This document shows, piece after piece, positions 44,871 through 53,995 of a stretch of DNA of 64,000 bases (the first letter of the stretch is position 1; each line of letters begins with the position of its first letter). The notes under the pieces are model-generated. The model saw only the letters and a list, made by a program, of their open reading frames with translations, did no database searches and was not told the DNA's origin. The translations under genes and the position numbers were made by a program. The DNA is from JAEMQF01 sp963850525 (GTDB lineage: Bacteria; Pseudomonadota; Gammaproteobacteria; Burkholderiales; Burkholderiaceae_C), in the NCBI GenBank assembly GCA_963850525.1, contig CAWKLQ010000002.1:1-64000 (forward strand), read 5' to 3'.

Positions 44871-45302
44871 ATGAATAAGACCTTTTCGCAACGCATCGAG
44901 TTAATGAACAGCATGTATCGATTGCCTGCTCAGCGGGTGCCCACGATCGACGTAGACGTCGCTGACCGACTGAGGAAGTTCAAGGCGACGCTGATGGACG
45001 AAATCCACGAGATCGACGAAATCGTGGAGATGGCGGAGACTGGTGCGAAGCCCATTGACGTCGCCGTCGCGATCGCAGACCTGCTCGGCGATGTCATCGT
45101 CTATTGCCACTCTGAGGCACTCAAGTACGGACTCCCGTTAGAAGACGTTCTTGACATCATCATGGACAGCAACGAGAGCAAGTTGGGCGCGGACGGAAAC
45201 CCGATCTACGACGAAAACGGCAAATTCTTGAAGGGACCGAACTACTGGAGGCCCGAGCCGCAAATCCGCGCGTTACTCGAGCGAGCCGCGGGACGCGTCT
45301 GA
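44871..45302 (+). CDS. MazG-like / PRA-PH superfamily NTP pyrophosphohydrolase
   Basis: A 143-residue all-alpha protein. EIHEIDEIVEMAETG and VAIADLLGDVIVYCHSEALK supply the acidic residues (E-x-x-E and D-x-x-G-D/N-like) that bind magnesium in MazG-type and phosphoribosyl-ATP pyrophosphohydrolases. LEDVLDIIMDSNESKLGADG and the closing NYWRPEPQI resemble phage and bacterial house-cleaning members. The likely reaction is hydrolysis of a nucleoside triphosphate to the monophosphate and pyrophosphate. It is the first gene of the island and lies about 90 bases before the GHKL gene, so it may be part of that module. GC is lower than in the host genes. Confidence 0.75.
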   Translation: MNKTFSQRIELMNSMYRLPAQRVPTIDVDVADRLRKFKATLMDEIHEIDEIVEMAETGAKPIDVAVAIADLLGDVIVYCHSEALKYGLPLEDVLDIIMDSNESKLGADGNPIYDENGKFLKGPNYWRPEPQIRALLERAAGRV

Positions 45303-45394
45303 CCCTTCACGTTCATGTTGGCCTCGGGGGAGCATAAGAGTGACAACGCACAGGATTGAATTCATTCAGAGACACGGAAACAGTCCTATCACCC

Positions 45395-46600
45395 ATGAGT
45401 AGTGTCGCCAATCCGTGGTTGGATCCTGAACGTGACGACGTTGCGATACCTGATCGTGCGTCCTTGTCACTCGACGAACTCGCTTCATCGGCGCGCCACG
45501 TCCTGGGCGAGTCCCTAGTCGCGCAGAGACTGATCACTGTTGGGACGCTTTCACTCGAATCAAGCTCCAGCGCCGGCTCAACATTGGAGTCGCTGGAGCG
45601 TTGGGGACACACGGCGGCATCGCGCGTGGCTGTGCTCTTGCCCCCGCCAGCCTTGACGGGATCGCCTGTACTGCGACGAGCTCGTCGCAAATACCAAGAG
45701 CAGCTACTTAGGAGTCAGGCAAACTGGCCCGACCTCGCGGCAACTACAAACGCCGCATTCCTGATCTGTTCGGATAGCCTCCCCCCGGAGATTGGACTGC
45801 CAACGCAGCTCTATCCGAGCCAGACGCCCGACGGACTTCTGGAGCTAGCCGACTTCCAGCAATTGCTTGACCGCCTAGTGCGAACAGTCAGTCCGGAGCT
45901 GGCACCCGCATGGATATCGGCGAAGACGGCGCTGCGCGAAGCACTGGCGACCATCGTCGCGGAGACGTTCAAGAATACCCACGATCACGCGCGCCGTGAG
46001 GTCGATCTCTCGGACGTGTCTCAATCTCTACGTGGCATCTACGCCCGCTACTACAGCCTCGACGAGATTGCTCGTCTGTCGAGTGAGTCAAGGAGTGTGG
46101 GAGTGTCTCCCGCACTCCAGTTCGCACGTGCTTTTCTGCCTGCGGCGACTGCGCCCGGCATACGCACGCCGACCGTCCGACCCGTCAGAGGAGTGCTGGA
46201 AATCAGCGTCTTCGATGCCGGCCCCGGGATGGCTGCGAAGTGGCTTCGTCGAAACGTGCAGGGTGTCCCGATCGGCGAACAGTTGGATGCTGTCATCTCC
46301 TGCTTTACGAAAGGCAGTACGACAACCGGAACTCAGGGGCGCGGGTATGGCCTTGCCAAGGTCCTGGTGAAACTACGTGAACTGCACGGTTTCGTAGGCA
46401 TTCGCACCAACCAATTGCAGGTGTACAGACAGTTTGGGTGGGGCGGCATTGGGTTCGGACAGACGGAAGGTGCCGATGGTGTCCGTGTGCCTTTAGAAAA
46501 GTTCTACGACTGGCAGCGACACTTCACTTTCATTGCAAGCGAGCGGCTAGCCGTGAAGGGCACGGTTGTGTCCTTTCTTCTCCCGATGGGGGGAGCATGA
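45395..46600 (+). CDS. GHKL ATPase-domain protein (unrecognised system, gene 1)
   Basis: A 401-residue protein whose C-terminal part is a GHKL (Hsp90/histidine kinase-type) ATPase. The N-box is ETFKNTHDHA (Glu190, Asn194), the G1 box is FDAGPGMA (Asp274), and the lid G2 box is TQGRGYGLAK (Gly315, 317 and 319). No histidine-phosphotransfer region and no transmembrane segment are present, so it is not an ordinary sensor kinase. The first 180 residues are unrecognised. The ATG at 45395 is used; a TTG at 45356 is in frame. Its TGA overlaps the ATG of the next gene, so the two proteins probably act together. Confidence 0.75.
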   Translation: MSSVANPWLDPERDDVAIPDRASLSLDELASSARHVLGESLVAQRLITVGTLSLESSSSAGSTLESLERWGHTAASRVAVLLPPPALTGSPVLRRARRKYQEQLLRSQANWPDLAATTNAAFLICSDSLPPEIGLPTQLYPSQTPDGLLELADFQQLLDRLVRTVSPELAPAWISAKTALREALATIVAETFKNTHDHARREVDLSDVSQSLRGIYARYYSLDEIARLSSESRSVGVSPALQFARAFLPAATAPGIRTPTVRPVRGVLEISVFDAGPGMAAKWLRRNVQGVPIGEQLDAVISCFTKGSTTTGTQGRGYGLAKVLVKLRELHGFVGIRTNQLQVYRQFGWGGIGFGQTEGADGVRVPLEKFYDWQRHFTFIASERLAVKGTVVSFLLPMGGA

Positions 46601-48900
46601 AACCTTGGCTTTTCACTCCGTACAAACTCAAGCCCAAGCTCGATGCGGGGTCAAGCGTCCAGCAAGTGCTGAGCGTATTTCTTGTAAGGACTGAGTTCGA
46701 CGCGGAGGAATTCGATGCTGATCTCGTCAGGCAACTCGAGACGTTGGGACCGGTCGATGCGATTCACTTCGTGGGTTTCGATCCCGAGATCTTTAAACTT
46801 CAGGAGGCTCTCCGCCAACCGGACGGCATTCTTATCGAACGCCTTCGAAGCGTAACGGGAGACAAGACTGAGAGACTCCTCTTCTTCTCTTTTGACACAG
46901 CGACAGGCATCCATACGTGCGTGGCAGAGTCGGGCGCTGCTTTTGGTGATGCGGGTGGCGCAATTGACCTTGAGTCTCGAAACAGTCTTATCGCAGTATT
47001 TCGCAAGGCGGGGGGTGAGGAGCGCGCGCCAATTGGCACTCACTATGCAAAGACTTCCGACCGGCACTGCGATCGTTTTCTGCGCGTGTCCAATGTCCTG
47101 GAAGATGGCAGAAATGTCGGACTCATAGCCTTCTGGCTTCTTCCACGTGTGTGGAAGTCGACCGCCAGAAACGTGGTTGTAGATACGTCGGGAATCTACT
47201 CCGTGGCGCTGACGGCTCTGCAGCAGGTGAGCAGGCTAGGCGGCCTCACCGTTGTTCCTCAGGTGTGGTCGCACCGATCCCACGAAGGTGTGCAAGCCAT
47301 TCCGAGCCGGATCGCTGAGGAAGCCCTGTTCCTTGTGTCCGCATCTACATCGCATGGACTCGCGAAAAAGTTGATTCACCGCGGGGCCCGTCCGGAGCGA
47401 ATCACAACGCTCTTTAGCCTGGCGCCCAATCAGGCCGATGGGCATACCGTACTTTGCGACCTTCAGGGCGACGACGAGACGGGACTGAAGGCCATTGAGA
47501 ACCAAGTGCCCTCAGATTGCTCATGGTGTCGCAGACATTTCCACCTTATTGGCATCAACGGGGATCAGTTCACCATTGCGCCCCCTCGCGTGAACACCAT
47601 CGAAATTCGAGCGACTGATATTCCCGATAGAGCACGTGCAGTGCTGTCGAGTCTGGCTGGCCTAAAAGCGTTCTTTGCCTATCGCCGAAGAGACGGGGAA
47701 CGACTGTGTTCGGTCGGCATAGATGTCGCACCGATCCTACTGCACCCGATTCCGGAGAAGTCGCAGGCATCGTTGCTCGGCACGCGCAACAAATGGGCCT
47801 CGATGGTTCGCCGTTCCCAGACTTTGACACTGCGCAATATCGTGGCGGCGTCCTACCCACGATCTGACGAGCTGGCTGGAGGGATCTTCGAGGCGGTGAA
47901 GCCGCAGCTTGCCGATGCATCGAACATACGCGTTGTTCAGTCAAGCAGACTGCGCGAACTTCCGACGGCGCCTGGCACAACAACGCTTGTAATCTCCGCG
48001 TGCGTGGATGAGGCTCAAGAACTTCTGAGCGTGTCACGAACACTCCGAGATATCCAGGACGGGGGCACGACGTCCTACTTGTCTGTCGCGCAACTGCTTG
48101 CGCCAAAGTCGACCTCTGACCGTCTGAAGTCGAATCTCACCTACGGCTCTCAGGGCGAAGGCACGTTCAGCTACCTCACTGCCATCGATCTCGCGATCGA
48201 CGCCTATGAAGACGAACCATCCTGGCGAGCTGAGCTTACGTCACTTCAGCGCTTTCAAGCGTGGACCGATGGCCAAGAGCTAGATCTACCGCCCGAGGTG
48301 GAGGCGCGTATCGAGCGGTTGAAGCAGGCCCCGGCGCGGGGCATGCAGGACGACTTGTTCTGGGCCAACGCACAAGGTCAGCCGCTGCGATTGCGTTCTG
48401 ACTTCACACTTATCGATGGTGCTCTGCGCGATCCTCAGGCGTCGCAAGCCGATCTCTTTGCGATCTTCAGCCTCCTACTAACCGGGCTTCGCAACAACGC
48501 AGATCCGTCGCGGCGGCTGGCGCACAACGCGTACGAGCGCAGCGTCCTATCCCCTAGCAACTTCGACCGGTTCAACGATGGAGTACTGCAAGCATGCTTG
48601 TTGAGAGCCTCGCGACCCAAAGACCTCGCCTATGGAGCTTGCGAGATGCAGTTGAGCGAGCAGATGCTGGGATTCCTGATGGATATGTTGCCTGATCCCG
48701 CGCGGCCAGAAAGGTCGGACGCTCTAATCGAGTTCTTGATAGCACTGACTACCGTGCGCATGACAATTGCACCAACGCACCTGCGGCTTTATGTCGACGC
48801 CTTGGCCTTGGCGACAGAGAACAGATGGCCCACTGCATGGCTGTTGGGAAAGTACCTGCGGAACGTCGTGCTTGAGCAAACGGTGCACAGCGCCGCGTGA
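46597..48900 (+). CDS. 767-residue protein with phosphoribosyltransferase-like stretch (system gene 2)
   Basis: I do not recognise this large cytosolic protein as a family. Residues about 149-265 loosely follow an orotate phosphoribosyltransferase fold: HYAKTSDRHCDRFLRVSNVL, a VVVDTSGIYSVAL strand-loop where active enzymes bind pyrophosphate, and ALFLVSASTSHGLAKKL in place of the PRPP loop. The acidic PRPP pair is missing, so any such domain is altered or inactive. A C-x-x-C pair (Cys308, Cys311) follows. The C-terminal third is alpha-helical. It is coupled to the GHKL ATPase by a four-base overlap. Low GC indicates transfer. Confidence 0.6.
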   Translation: MKPWLFTPYKLKPKLDAGSSVQQVLSVFLVRTEFDAEEFDADLVRQLETLGPVDAIHFVGFDPEIFKLQEALRQPDGILIERLRSVTGDKTERLLFFSFDTATGIHTCVAESGAAFGDAGGAIDLESRNSLIAVFRKAGGEERAPIGTHYAKTSDRHCDRFLRVSNVLEDGRNVGLIAFWLLPRVWKSTARNVVVDTSGIYSVALTALQQVSRLGGLTVVPQVWSHRSHEGVQAIPSRIAEEALFLVSASTSHGLAKKLIHRGARPERITTLFSLAPNQADGHTVLCDLQGDDETGLKAIENQVPSDCSWCRRHFHLIGINGDQFTIAPPRVNTIEIRATDIPDRARAVLSSLAGLKAFFAYRRRDGERLCSVGIDVAPILLHPIPEKSQASLLGTRNKWASMVRRSQTLTLRNIVAASYPRSDELAGGIFEAVKPQLADASNIRVVQSSRLRELPTAPGTTTLVISACVDEAQELLSVSRTLRDIQDGGTTSYLSVAQLLAPKSTSDRLKSNLTYGSQGEGTFSYLTAIDLAIDAYEDEPSWRAELTSLQRFQAWTDGQELDLPPEVEARIERLKQAPARGMQDDLFWANAQGQPLRLRSDFTLIDGALRDPQASQADLFAIFSLLLTGLRNNADPSRRLAHNAYERSVLSPSNFDRFNDGVLQACLLRASRPKDLAYGACEMQLSEQMLGFLMDMLPDPARPERSDALIEFLIALTTVRMTIAPTHLRLYVDALALATENRWPTAWLLGKYLRNVVLEQTVHSAA

Positions 48901-49266
48901 TGACTGTCGGGTGGGTCTGAGCGAGAGAGGGCCATGTTCGCTTCTATTGTCCGCGTCGGGGGACGCAGTCAGGCGTCCAAATTGATTGACGGCATCGCTT
49001 CGCACGTGTCCACCAAAAACTTAGTGGACACGAGCATTTCAAAATCATCAGTCGATTTCAAGGTGCCGCGGCGAGACGCTTACCGTCGATGAAGGTCGGC
49101 ATCAGACCGGTCGCTGCCCTTCACCCTTGGCCCGCGAATGACCGCTGTTGCGGTAGCCTGCCTTTCGTCATCGGCCGAGGCGCCTGACCGCCGTACATCG
49201 GTCGCCGGTTTGCCGGCCCTTGAAACTGATGCCCCGCAGTCTGTCGGCGCAACCTTCCTGAGAAGG
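48901..49266. other. Convergent intergenic region inside the island
   Basis: About 365 bases between the ends of two convergent operons, without a supported gene. It holds the hairpin at 49006-49031, which could terminate either transcript. Confidence 0.6.
49006..49031. repeat. Inverted repeat GTGTCCAC..GTGGACAC
   Basis: Eight-base perfect arms around a ten-base AT-rich loop (CAAAAACTTA). It lies between convergent genes and may be a bidirectional terminator or the end of a lost mobile element. Confidence 0.55.
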
Positions 49267-51720
49267 TCAGGCAGCGATCGCCTGGTCTTTCTCGAAGCTG
49301 AAAGCGTGTGGCGTTACGACGGCAGCGCCTTCAGAGCTTCGGGTCATCTCAACCGTAATCAGGCTGTCCCCGGGAAAGGCCGGGCTCAGCTCCAGCGTCA
49401 GATAGTCAAACAGAGCCCGCTCATGTACCGCGACAACGACCTGGCGGTTCATACCTTTCGACAATGTTCTGAGTAATGCGGCGAACTGAGCCACATGAAG
49501 GTCATCCATTGATTGAACAGGATCATCCAACACGAGCCACGGCATTCGCATCGGTACGGAGAGGTGAAGCGACAAGAACAGAGTTAGAGCGGCGGTGTTC
49601 AGATTGCCCTGGCTCAGCATTGCGCCAGGAGATCCCGAGGGCTTTCCTGACCGATGCAACGTTTCGAGAACGGCTTGGACGTTGCCACCAGATCCTGACG
49701 GAAGCTTGAAGGCGGGAACAAACTGCTCCGAAGGGGCGAGTCGCAAGAACAGGTCGCGCCAGACCCTGTTGAGGGACGTGCTGAAGACCTTCTTGACGAT
49801 GTTCGAGCGAACGGCACTTGCGGCGTCCGAAACCTTCTTAGAGCGCTCCCGAGCAATGTCAACCTCTTTCAGCGCCTTGTCAACTTGCTCCATGCGGGCC
49901 TCGTCGCGTGCAAGTTCCTTTCGGAGGGTGGCCATGTATTGAAGCTCTCGTAGCCGATGCTCCAACTCTGATTGAAGATCGAGGTATTGGGCCGCGAGTC
50001 GTTCGGCCTCAGCTGCGCGCCCGTCAACTTGCCGCAGAGCTTCGTCCAGTGCCAATTCGATCGTCTGAAACGTGCTTGCAGGCTGTCCGAGAACAGCTTT
50101 GACCGTGTTCTCAATCTCGGGCAACAGAGACGCTGATATCTCTTCATGACGGCGCGCCAAGATCAGCGTTTGTCGAGCGGCGGCCGCCGCTGTCATCAGT
50201 TGAGAGCCTTGCGCAGCGGCCCCTGCCAAGTCGTGAAGCTGACGGCTGGAATCCTCCATCTGCGCCCTGCGCACAGTGATCTCGGACAACTGTTCAGGCG
50301 GCAATTGCCCATTGCCGGCGCCAAGCAAGTCACGTTGCGCCGTGGCTTGGCGTGTGCTTTCATTCGCTCGCTCAGTCGCTAGGGTTTGCAAGCGGCCCGC
50401 TTCACTGGTGAGCGATGCGATCTTTGCGGCAATATGGGCCGTCAGCGGCCCCACGTCCTCGCCCGCGAAATCTCGGTCGCACACCGGGCAAGTCTCCCCG
50501 ACGATATGAGGAACGATGCCAGCAAGAGCGCTTGCCAAGTTCTTGGCGTCCCGCACAGCGCCGGATAGGTCATTGTTCAGTTCTTCAATGCGCGTCGCTG
50601 CGCGCTGAACCACGGCCGTCAGCGCCTTTGCGCGGTCAACGGCGAGTTCATGCGCCTTCAGCAGCTGTTCGCAGCGCGCTTGCTCTGCCAGAGCGCGGCG
50701 CAGAGCCTCGCCACGGACCTTCTCGGGATCGTCGTCAAGCGTTGGTATGTCCGTGAACAGCGCCCGGACAACCGCAACGACCTTATCGAGAGATGCGCCA
50801 GGGCCAGCGCGCCACTCCTGCAGCGACTGCGATGCAATTTGATCCGCTCTCTCCCGCTGCGCCTGATCGCGGCTGGCCGATTTTGGAGGAAGCTCTCGCC
50901 ATCGCTGGTTCAAGCTGCGCAGCTCCGCGCGCGTCTTGTCCAAATCGACTATGCGACGATCCTTGTCCTGGGCCTTGTTCAGGGACAGACGCAGTTCGGG
51001 AAGATTGGTTGCATCCGTGACAACGACGGGGGGGATGGCGTTCGGTAGCCTTGCCAGGCTGGCATTGACGCGCGACCGCCGCGCCTCAGCCGCCGTGCCC
51101 GCTTCCCGAATGTCGTCCCGCGCCTTGTCTCTCTGAGCCTGTAGCGAAACCTTGAGTGCCTCAAGTCGCCGATAGTCCGGGGCAATTTTTCGAACGCGCG
51201 TGACGTTAAATGCGGGATCGAGACCATCTACTAGGGCGTCAAGAGGGTCGAGGCCAAGTAGCTCTTTGACGAAAAGCGTGAGACGCGAAGCACTGCCTGT
51301 GGTCTGGTCATCATAGATTTCCAACAACCGGCCAAGCGTCGCTTGCGGGAGATAGCATCGCTCCGCAAAGAACCGCGCCTCGCTACGCCGCAGCAGAGGC
51401 GATGCCAAAAAGCTACTCTCGCCAAAGGACAAAGTGCCGTTGACAGGACCGCCGTCCGTATGGGCTCTGGTTGTGGTGAGAGCTACAGAACCGCCATCGG
51501 TGCCCATTGCCGTTAGGTAGGCCCGATAACCGTTCCCCGAGGCCGCAAGGTGCGCGACCTTGCCGGTGAGGCCAAGTTCGATCGCCGAGAGGACACTCGT
51601 CTTTCCCATCCCGTTGGCTCCATGAACCAAGACCACTTGGGCGTCTAACGGCACGACGATCTTGCCGCGCAGGCTGCGGAAATTCTCAACCACAAGGCTC
51701 TTCAACCGAATGTCGGTCAC
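49267..51720 (-). CDS. SMC-like ATPase with zinc hook (LmuB/DdmC-type)
   Basis: An 817-residue ABC/SMC-fold ATPase. The N-terminal head has FRSLRGK and Walker A GANGMGKT at residues 34-41. Long coiled coils follow, broken by the hook CPVCDRDF (Cys411, Cys414). The C-terminal head has the signature AMLSQGNLNTAALTLFLSL, Walker B WLVLDDPVQSMDD and the switch VVAVHERALF. In Lamassu and DdmABC systems such a protein senses abnormal DNA and releases the toxic effector. Gene order effector, small subunit, SMC on one strand with ATGA overlaps fits that architecture. The sensing role here is inferred from the family. Confidence 0.85.
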   Translation of the reverse strand: MTDIRLKSLVVENFRSLRGKIVVPLDAQVVLVHGANGMGKTSVLSAIELGLTGKVAHLAASGNGYRAYLTAMGTDGGSVALTTTRAHTDGGPVNGTLSFGESSFLASPLLRRSEARFFAERCYLPQATLGRLLEIYDDQTTGSASRLTLFVKELLGLDPLDALVDGLDPAFNVTRVRKIAPDYRRLEALKVSLQAQRDKARDDIREAGTAAEARRSRVNASLARLPNAIPPVVVTDATNLPELRLSLNKAQDKDRRIVDLDKTRAELRSLNQRWRELPPKSASRDQAQRERADQIASQSLQEWRAGPGASLDKVVAVVRALFTDIPTLDDDPEKVRGEALRRALAEQARCEQLLKAHELAVDRAKALTAVVQRAATRIEELNNDLSGAVRDAKNLASALAGIVPHIVGETCPVCDRDFAGEDVGPLTAHIAAKIASLTSEAGRLQTLATERANESTRQATAQRDLLGAGNGQLPPEQLSEITVRRAQMEDSSRQLHDLAGAAAQGSQLMTAAAAARQTLILARRHEEISASLLPEIENTVKAVLGQPASTFQTIELALDEALRQVDGRAAEAERLAAQYLDLQSELEHRLRELQYMATLRKELARDEARMEQVDKALKEVDIARERSKKVSDAASAVRSNIVKKVFSTSLNRVWRDLFLRLAPSEQFVPAFKLPSGSGGNVQAVLETLHRSGKPSGSPGAMLSQGNLNTAALTLFLSLHLSVPMRMPWLVLDDPVQSMDDLHVAQFAALLRTLSKGMNRQVVVAVHERALFDYLTLELSPAFPGDSLITVEMTRSSEGAAVVTPHAFSFEKDQAIAA

Positions 51721-52304
51721 TTGGAGCTCCTTTCGTCGTTAAGCACCGCATTGACTGAGTCATTGATGCTTTTCGCAAACTCAGCCTCAACCGCGTCTCT
51801 CCCGCTCGGTGCCGCCGCAATTAGCGACTCCATGAGCGGCCCCTTTGCGCTTGCGGCAACCACATCGCGCAGGTCGGCCTCCCACTCCACCTTGGACTCG
51901 ACGGCGTTTGGCTGCGCCAGCGGCAGCAACGCAGAAACCCAGTCGCGCACGGCGTGGTGTGCGTCGGGTCCGGCCGGCGATCCGATAGAAAGGACGCGGC
52001 AGACCTTGCTGATTGAGCGGACGGTCTCTGCATGCGGCTGCCCTGCAGTAAGCACGACGGTGACAGGACGCCTGGACCGCAACACATCGAGCGCCCTGGT
52101 CAGTGCCAGCACCTTACGGGTGACGACCTCATCGGCCGTGTCGCCCTTTACATCGATGACCAAAACAAGGTCATTGGCGCGATGCCCGGCAAGGAGCGCA
52201 TGCGTGAATTCAAACTGCTGCGAACCAACTTTGAACGGCATCGGAAGAGGTCGATAGCCACCTTCTTGCACAAGAATGTCGACAACCCGGTCGCTTGTGC
52301 TCAT
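51717..52304 (-). CDS. Small subunit of the Lamassu-like operon (LmuC/DdmB position)
   Basis: A 195-residue protein between the SIR2 and SMC genes, overlapping each by four bases. It starts STSDRVVDILVQEGGYRPL and contains a mixed alpha/beta core with NDLVLVIDVKGDTADEV and PVTVVLTAGQPHAETV. I find no catalytic motif. The size and place match the third, poorly conserved component of Lamassu/Ddm operons, which bridges effector and SMC dimer in studied systems. The assignment is by context. Confidence 0.6.
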   Translation of the reverse strand: MSTSDRVVDILVQEGGYRPLPMPFKVGSQQFEFTHALLAGHRANDLVLVIDVKGDTADEVVTRKVLALTRALDVLRSRRPVTVVLTAGQPHAETVRSISKVCRVLSIGSPAGPDAHHAVRDWVSALLPLAQPNAVESKVEWEADLRDVVAASAKGPLMESLIAAAPSGRDAVEAEFAKSINDSVNAVLNDERSSK

Positions 52305-53995
52305 AGCCCAATCTCTCCCCGGAACTTGTCCCGCAGGTCGTTGAGACTCAAGGCGTCGTTGAGCAAAGGCTTCATCGCCACGTACCTAGGTCCGACGGAA
52401 CCCGTGCGCCAAGTGCCGCTTGGGCTGCGTTGCTGCCGGCCCGCGATGCGACCCGAACAGATCACCACCGCATCGTCGTCATCTTCGGCAAAGCTACCAC
52501 ATTCGACAAGGCTGGTGATTGCATCGTCATTTGCTGCGAAAAACACGCGCGCGCCGGAGGCCGCGGAGCCCAGGCGGAGTGCGCCGGAATGGCTGCTCGT
52601 AGGATCGTCGACGTTGCAATCCCAGGCGCATGCATCCTCCAGCCCAATAAGGCCGAGTGCGACCGCCGCCTCCCGTTGCCCGCTGGCTTGGAGCCCTAGC
52701 TTGCCCTTCATGAGATGCGCGGGTTGGGTGTCGATGGGAAAGTACCGCTGCGCGCCGTTCCCGCTTGAGCCGTTCTCGAGTTGGTGGCGTGCTCTTGCCA
52801 ATCCTTGGGCAATCGAGCGCGCAAGCGCTATCCGGTCGCTGTTGCCGGCATCGGCGGCCTTGTCGCGAAGCTTGCGGATGCCAGTTGCGATTTCCGCGCG
52901 TTCATGAGCCGGCAGCTTAGGAACTTCCGCATCAGCCGCCAGAACTTCGGCTTTTGCAGTGAGGACATGCAAAAGCAAGGCTATGAGCAATGGCTTGGCA
53001 TAAGCCTGGAGACGCGCGGCCTCGCAAATATTGGCGCGGTGCGCCTCGTACTCCACCTGCCCGTAGGTGAGCACAAGCAAATTCTTCTGGTCGTCGCCCA
53101 GCTCCTGCGCGGAAAAAACGACGGGAGTGGGTTGCTCATTCCATTTCCATGGCTGCTGCGCGTTGACCTGAGCGAAAAGAGACTTGATGTTTTCATCCTG
53201 CGCCGACATGCCAATCATCAGGGTTCGCTTCTTTTGAGCAAGCGCGCTAATTTGGTTGCGCACCATACTGAATTTCGGATTCGTACTCCAACCCGTGATC
53301 TGTGCTGACCGAGCCACAAGCAGCTCGCGATATGCATCGTCGGCTATGGCTCGAATCGCGCAGCCATGAAATTTGTACAAGATTGCAGCCGCCGCTGGAC
53401 CCCTCAAATCCTCGCCATTGACCGTCGTCCGAAGGAAGCCCTCATGGCCAAGCTCCTTCATCGCCGCTTCCAAAAGCCCGTCCCAATTCGCGCTGGCAAG
53501 TTCGGTGACGACACCCTCCAGAGCGAGCATGCCAATCACCAGATGCTCTGCATCAGGTTGCTGGTTGGAAAATGTGTTGGGGAAATCGAGGCCCGTCCAC
53601 AGCAGGTAGTCGAGAGGCCGACCCGCTAGTTCGATGGAAAGGACCTTCGCGTACTGATTCCATAGCCGTTTGAGCAAGTCCTTCAGGCATCCCCATCCCA
53701 CCACGGGAGCCGCTATGTCGATTTGCGCTCTTTCGGCCGCGGACGGTGCCGCCATGTCGACAATCGCGTTGAGCGCTTTCGTGAACTCACAGGAGGGGCT
53801 GCCGTCGGCGCGGGCTCGAAGAAATTCAAGCAACTTGGCGAGGACGCCGTCCAGCCCAATCACACGCTCGCGCGATATTCCAGAACCAAGCCACAGCGCG
53901 TAACTTCCCTGAGCGACTCCGTTGCCGATGCCGCCCGCGGGGTTATTCAGCAGGTCCAGCGTCTCTTTGATGGATATCGAACTGGCGGTGGGCAA
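52301..53995 (-). CDS. SIR2-domain effector (LmuA-Sir2-type NADase)
   Basis: A 564-residue protein with an N-terminal SIR2-like domain (about residues 30-290). The nucleotide loop is WLGSGISRE at 35-43, followed by ASANWDG (Asn170, Asp172), YKFHG with the catalytic-type His210, and LMIGMSAQDENIK at 259-269. All key positions of an NAD-cleaving SIR2 domain are present. The rest is an unrecognised helical region that would contact the SMC partner. In antiphage systems SIR2 effectors deplete NAD and stop phage growth through cell arrest. It is first in the minus-strand three-gene operon, with its promoter in the AT-richer DNA after 53995. Confidence 0.8.
   Translation of the reverse strand: MPTASSISIKETLDLLNNPAGGIGNGVAQGSYALWLGSGISRERVIGLDGVLAKLLEFLRARADGSPSCEFTKALNAIVDMAAPSAAERAQIDIAAPVVGWGCLKDLLKRLWNQYAKVLSIELAGRPLDYLLWTGLDFPNTFSNQQPDAEHLVIGMLALEGVVTELASANWDGLLEAAMKELGHEGFLRTTVNGEDLRGPAAAAILYKFHGCAIRAIADDAYRELLVARSAQITGWSTNPKFSMVRNQISALAQKKRTLMIGMSAQDENIKSLFAQVNAQQPWKWNEQPTPVVFSAQELGDDQKNLLVLTYGQVEYEAHRANICEAARLQAYAKPLLIALLLHVLTAKAEVLAADAEVPKLPAHERAEIATGIRKLRDKAADAGNSDRIALARSIAQGLARARHQLENGSSGNGAQRYFPIDTQPAHLMKGKLGLQASGQREAAVALGLIGLEDACAWDCNVDDPTSSHSGALRLGSAASGARVFFAANDDAITSLVECGSFAEDDDDAVVICSGRIAGRQQRSPSGTWRTGSVGPRYVAMKPLLNDALSLNDLRDKFRGEIGL

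Noticed and set aside
45395..46600. Two-component sensor histidine kinase
   Set aside because: The GHKL boxes are present but there is no HisKA dimerisation helix with a phospho-accepting histidine, no membrane segment and no response regulator nearby.
49267..53995. Wadjet (JetABCD) or plain RecN/SbcC repair operon
   Set aside because: No JetA, JetB or JetD-like genes, and a SIR2-domain gene leads the operon, which fits a Lamassu-type layout better.
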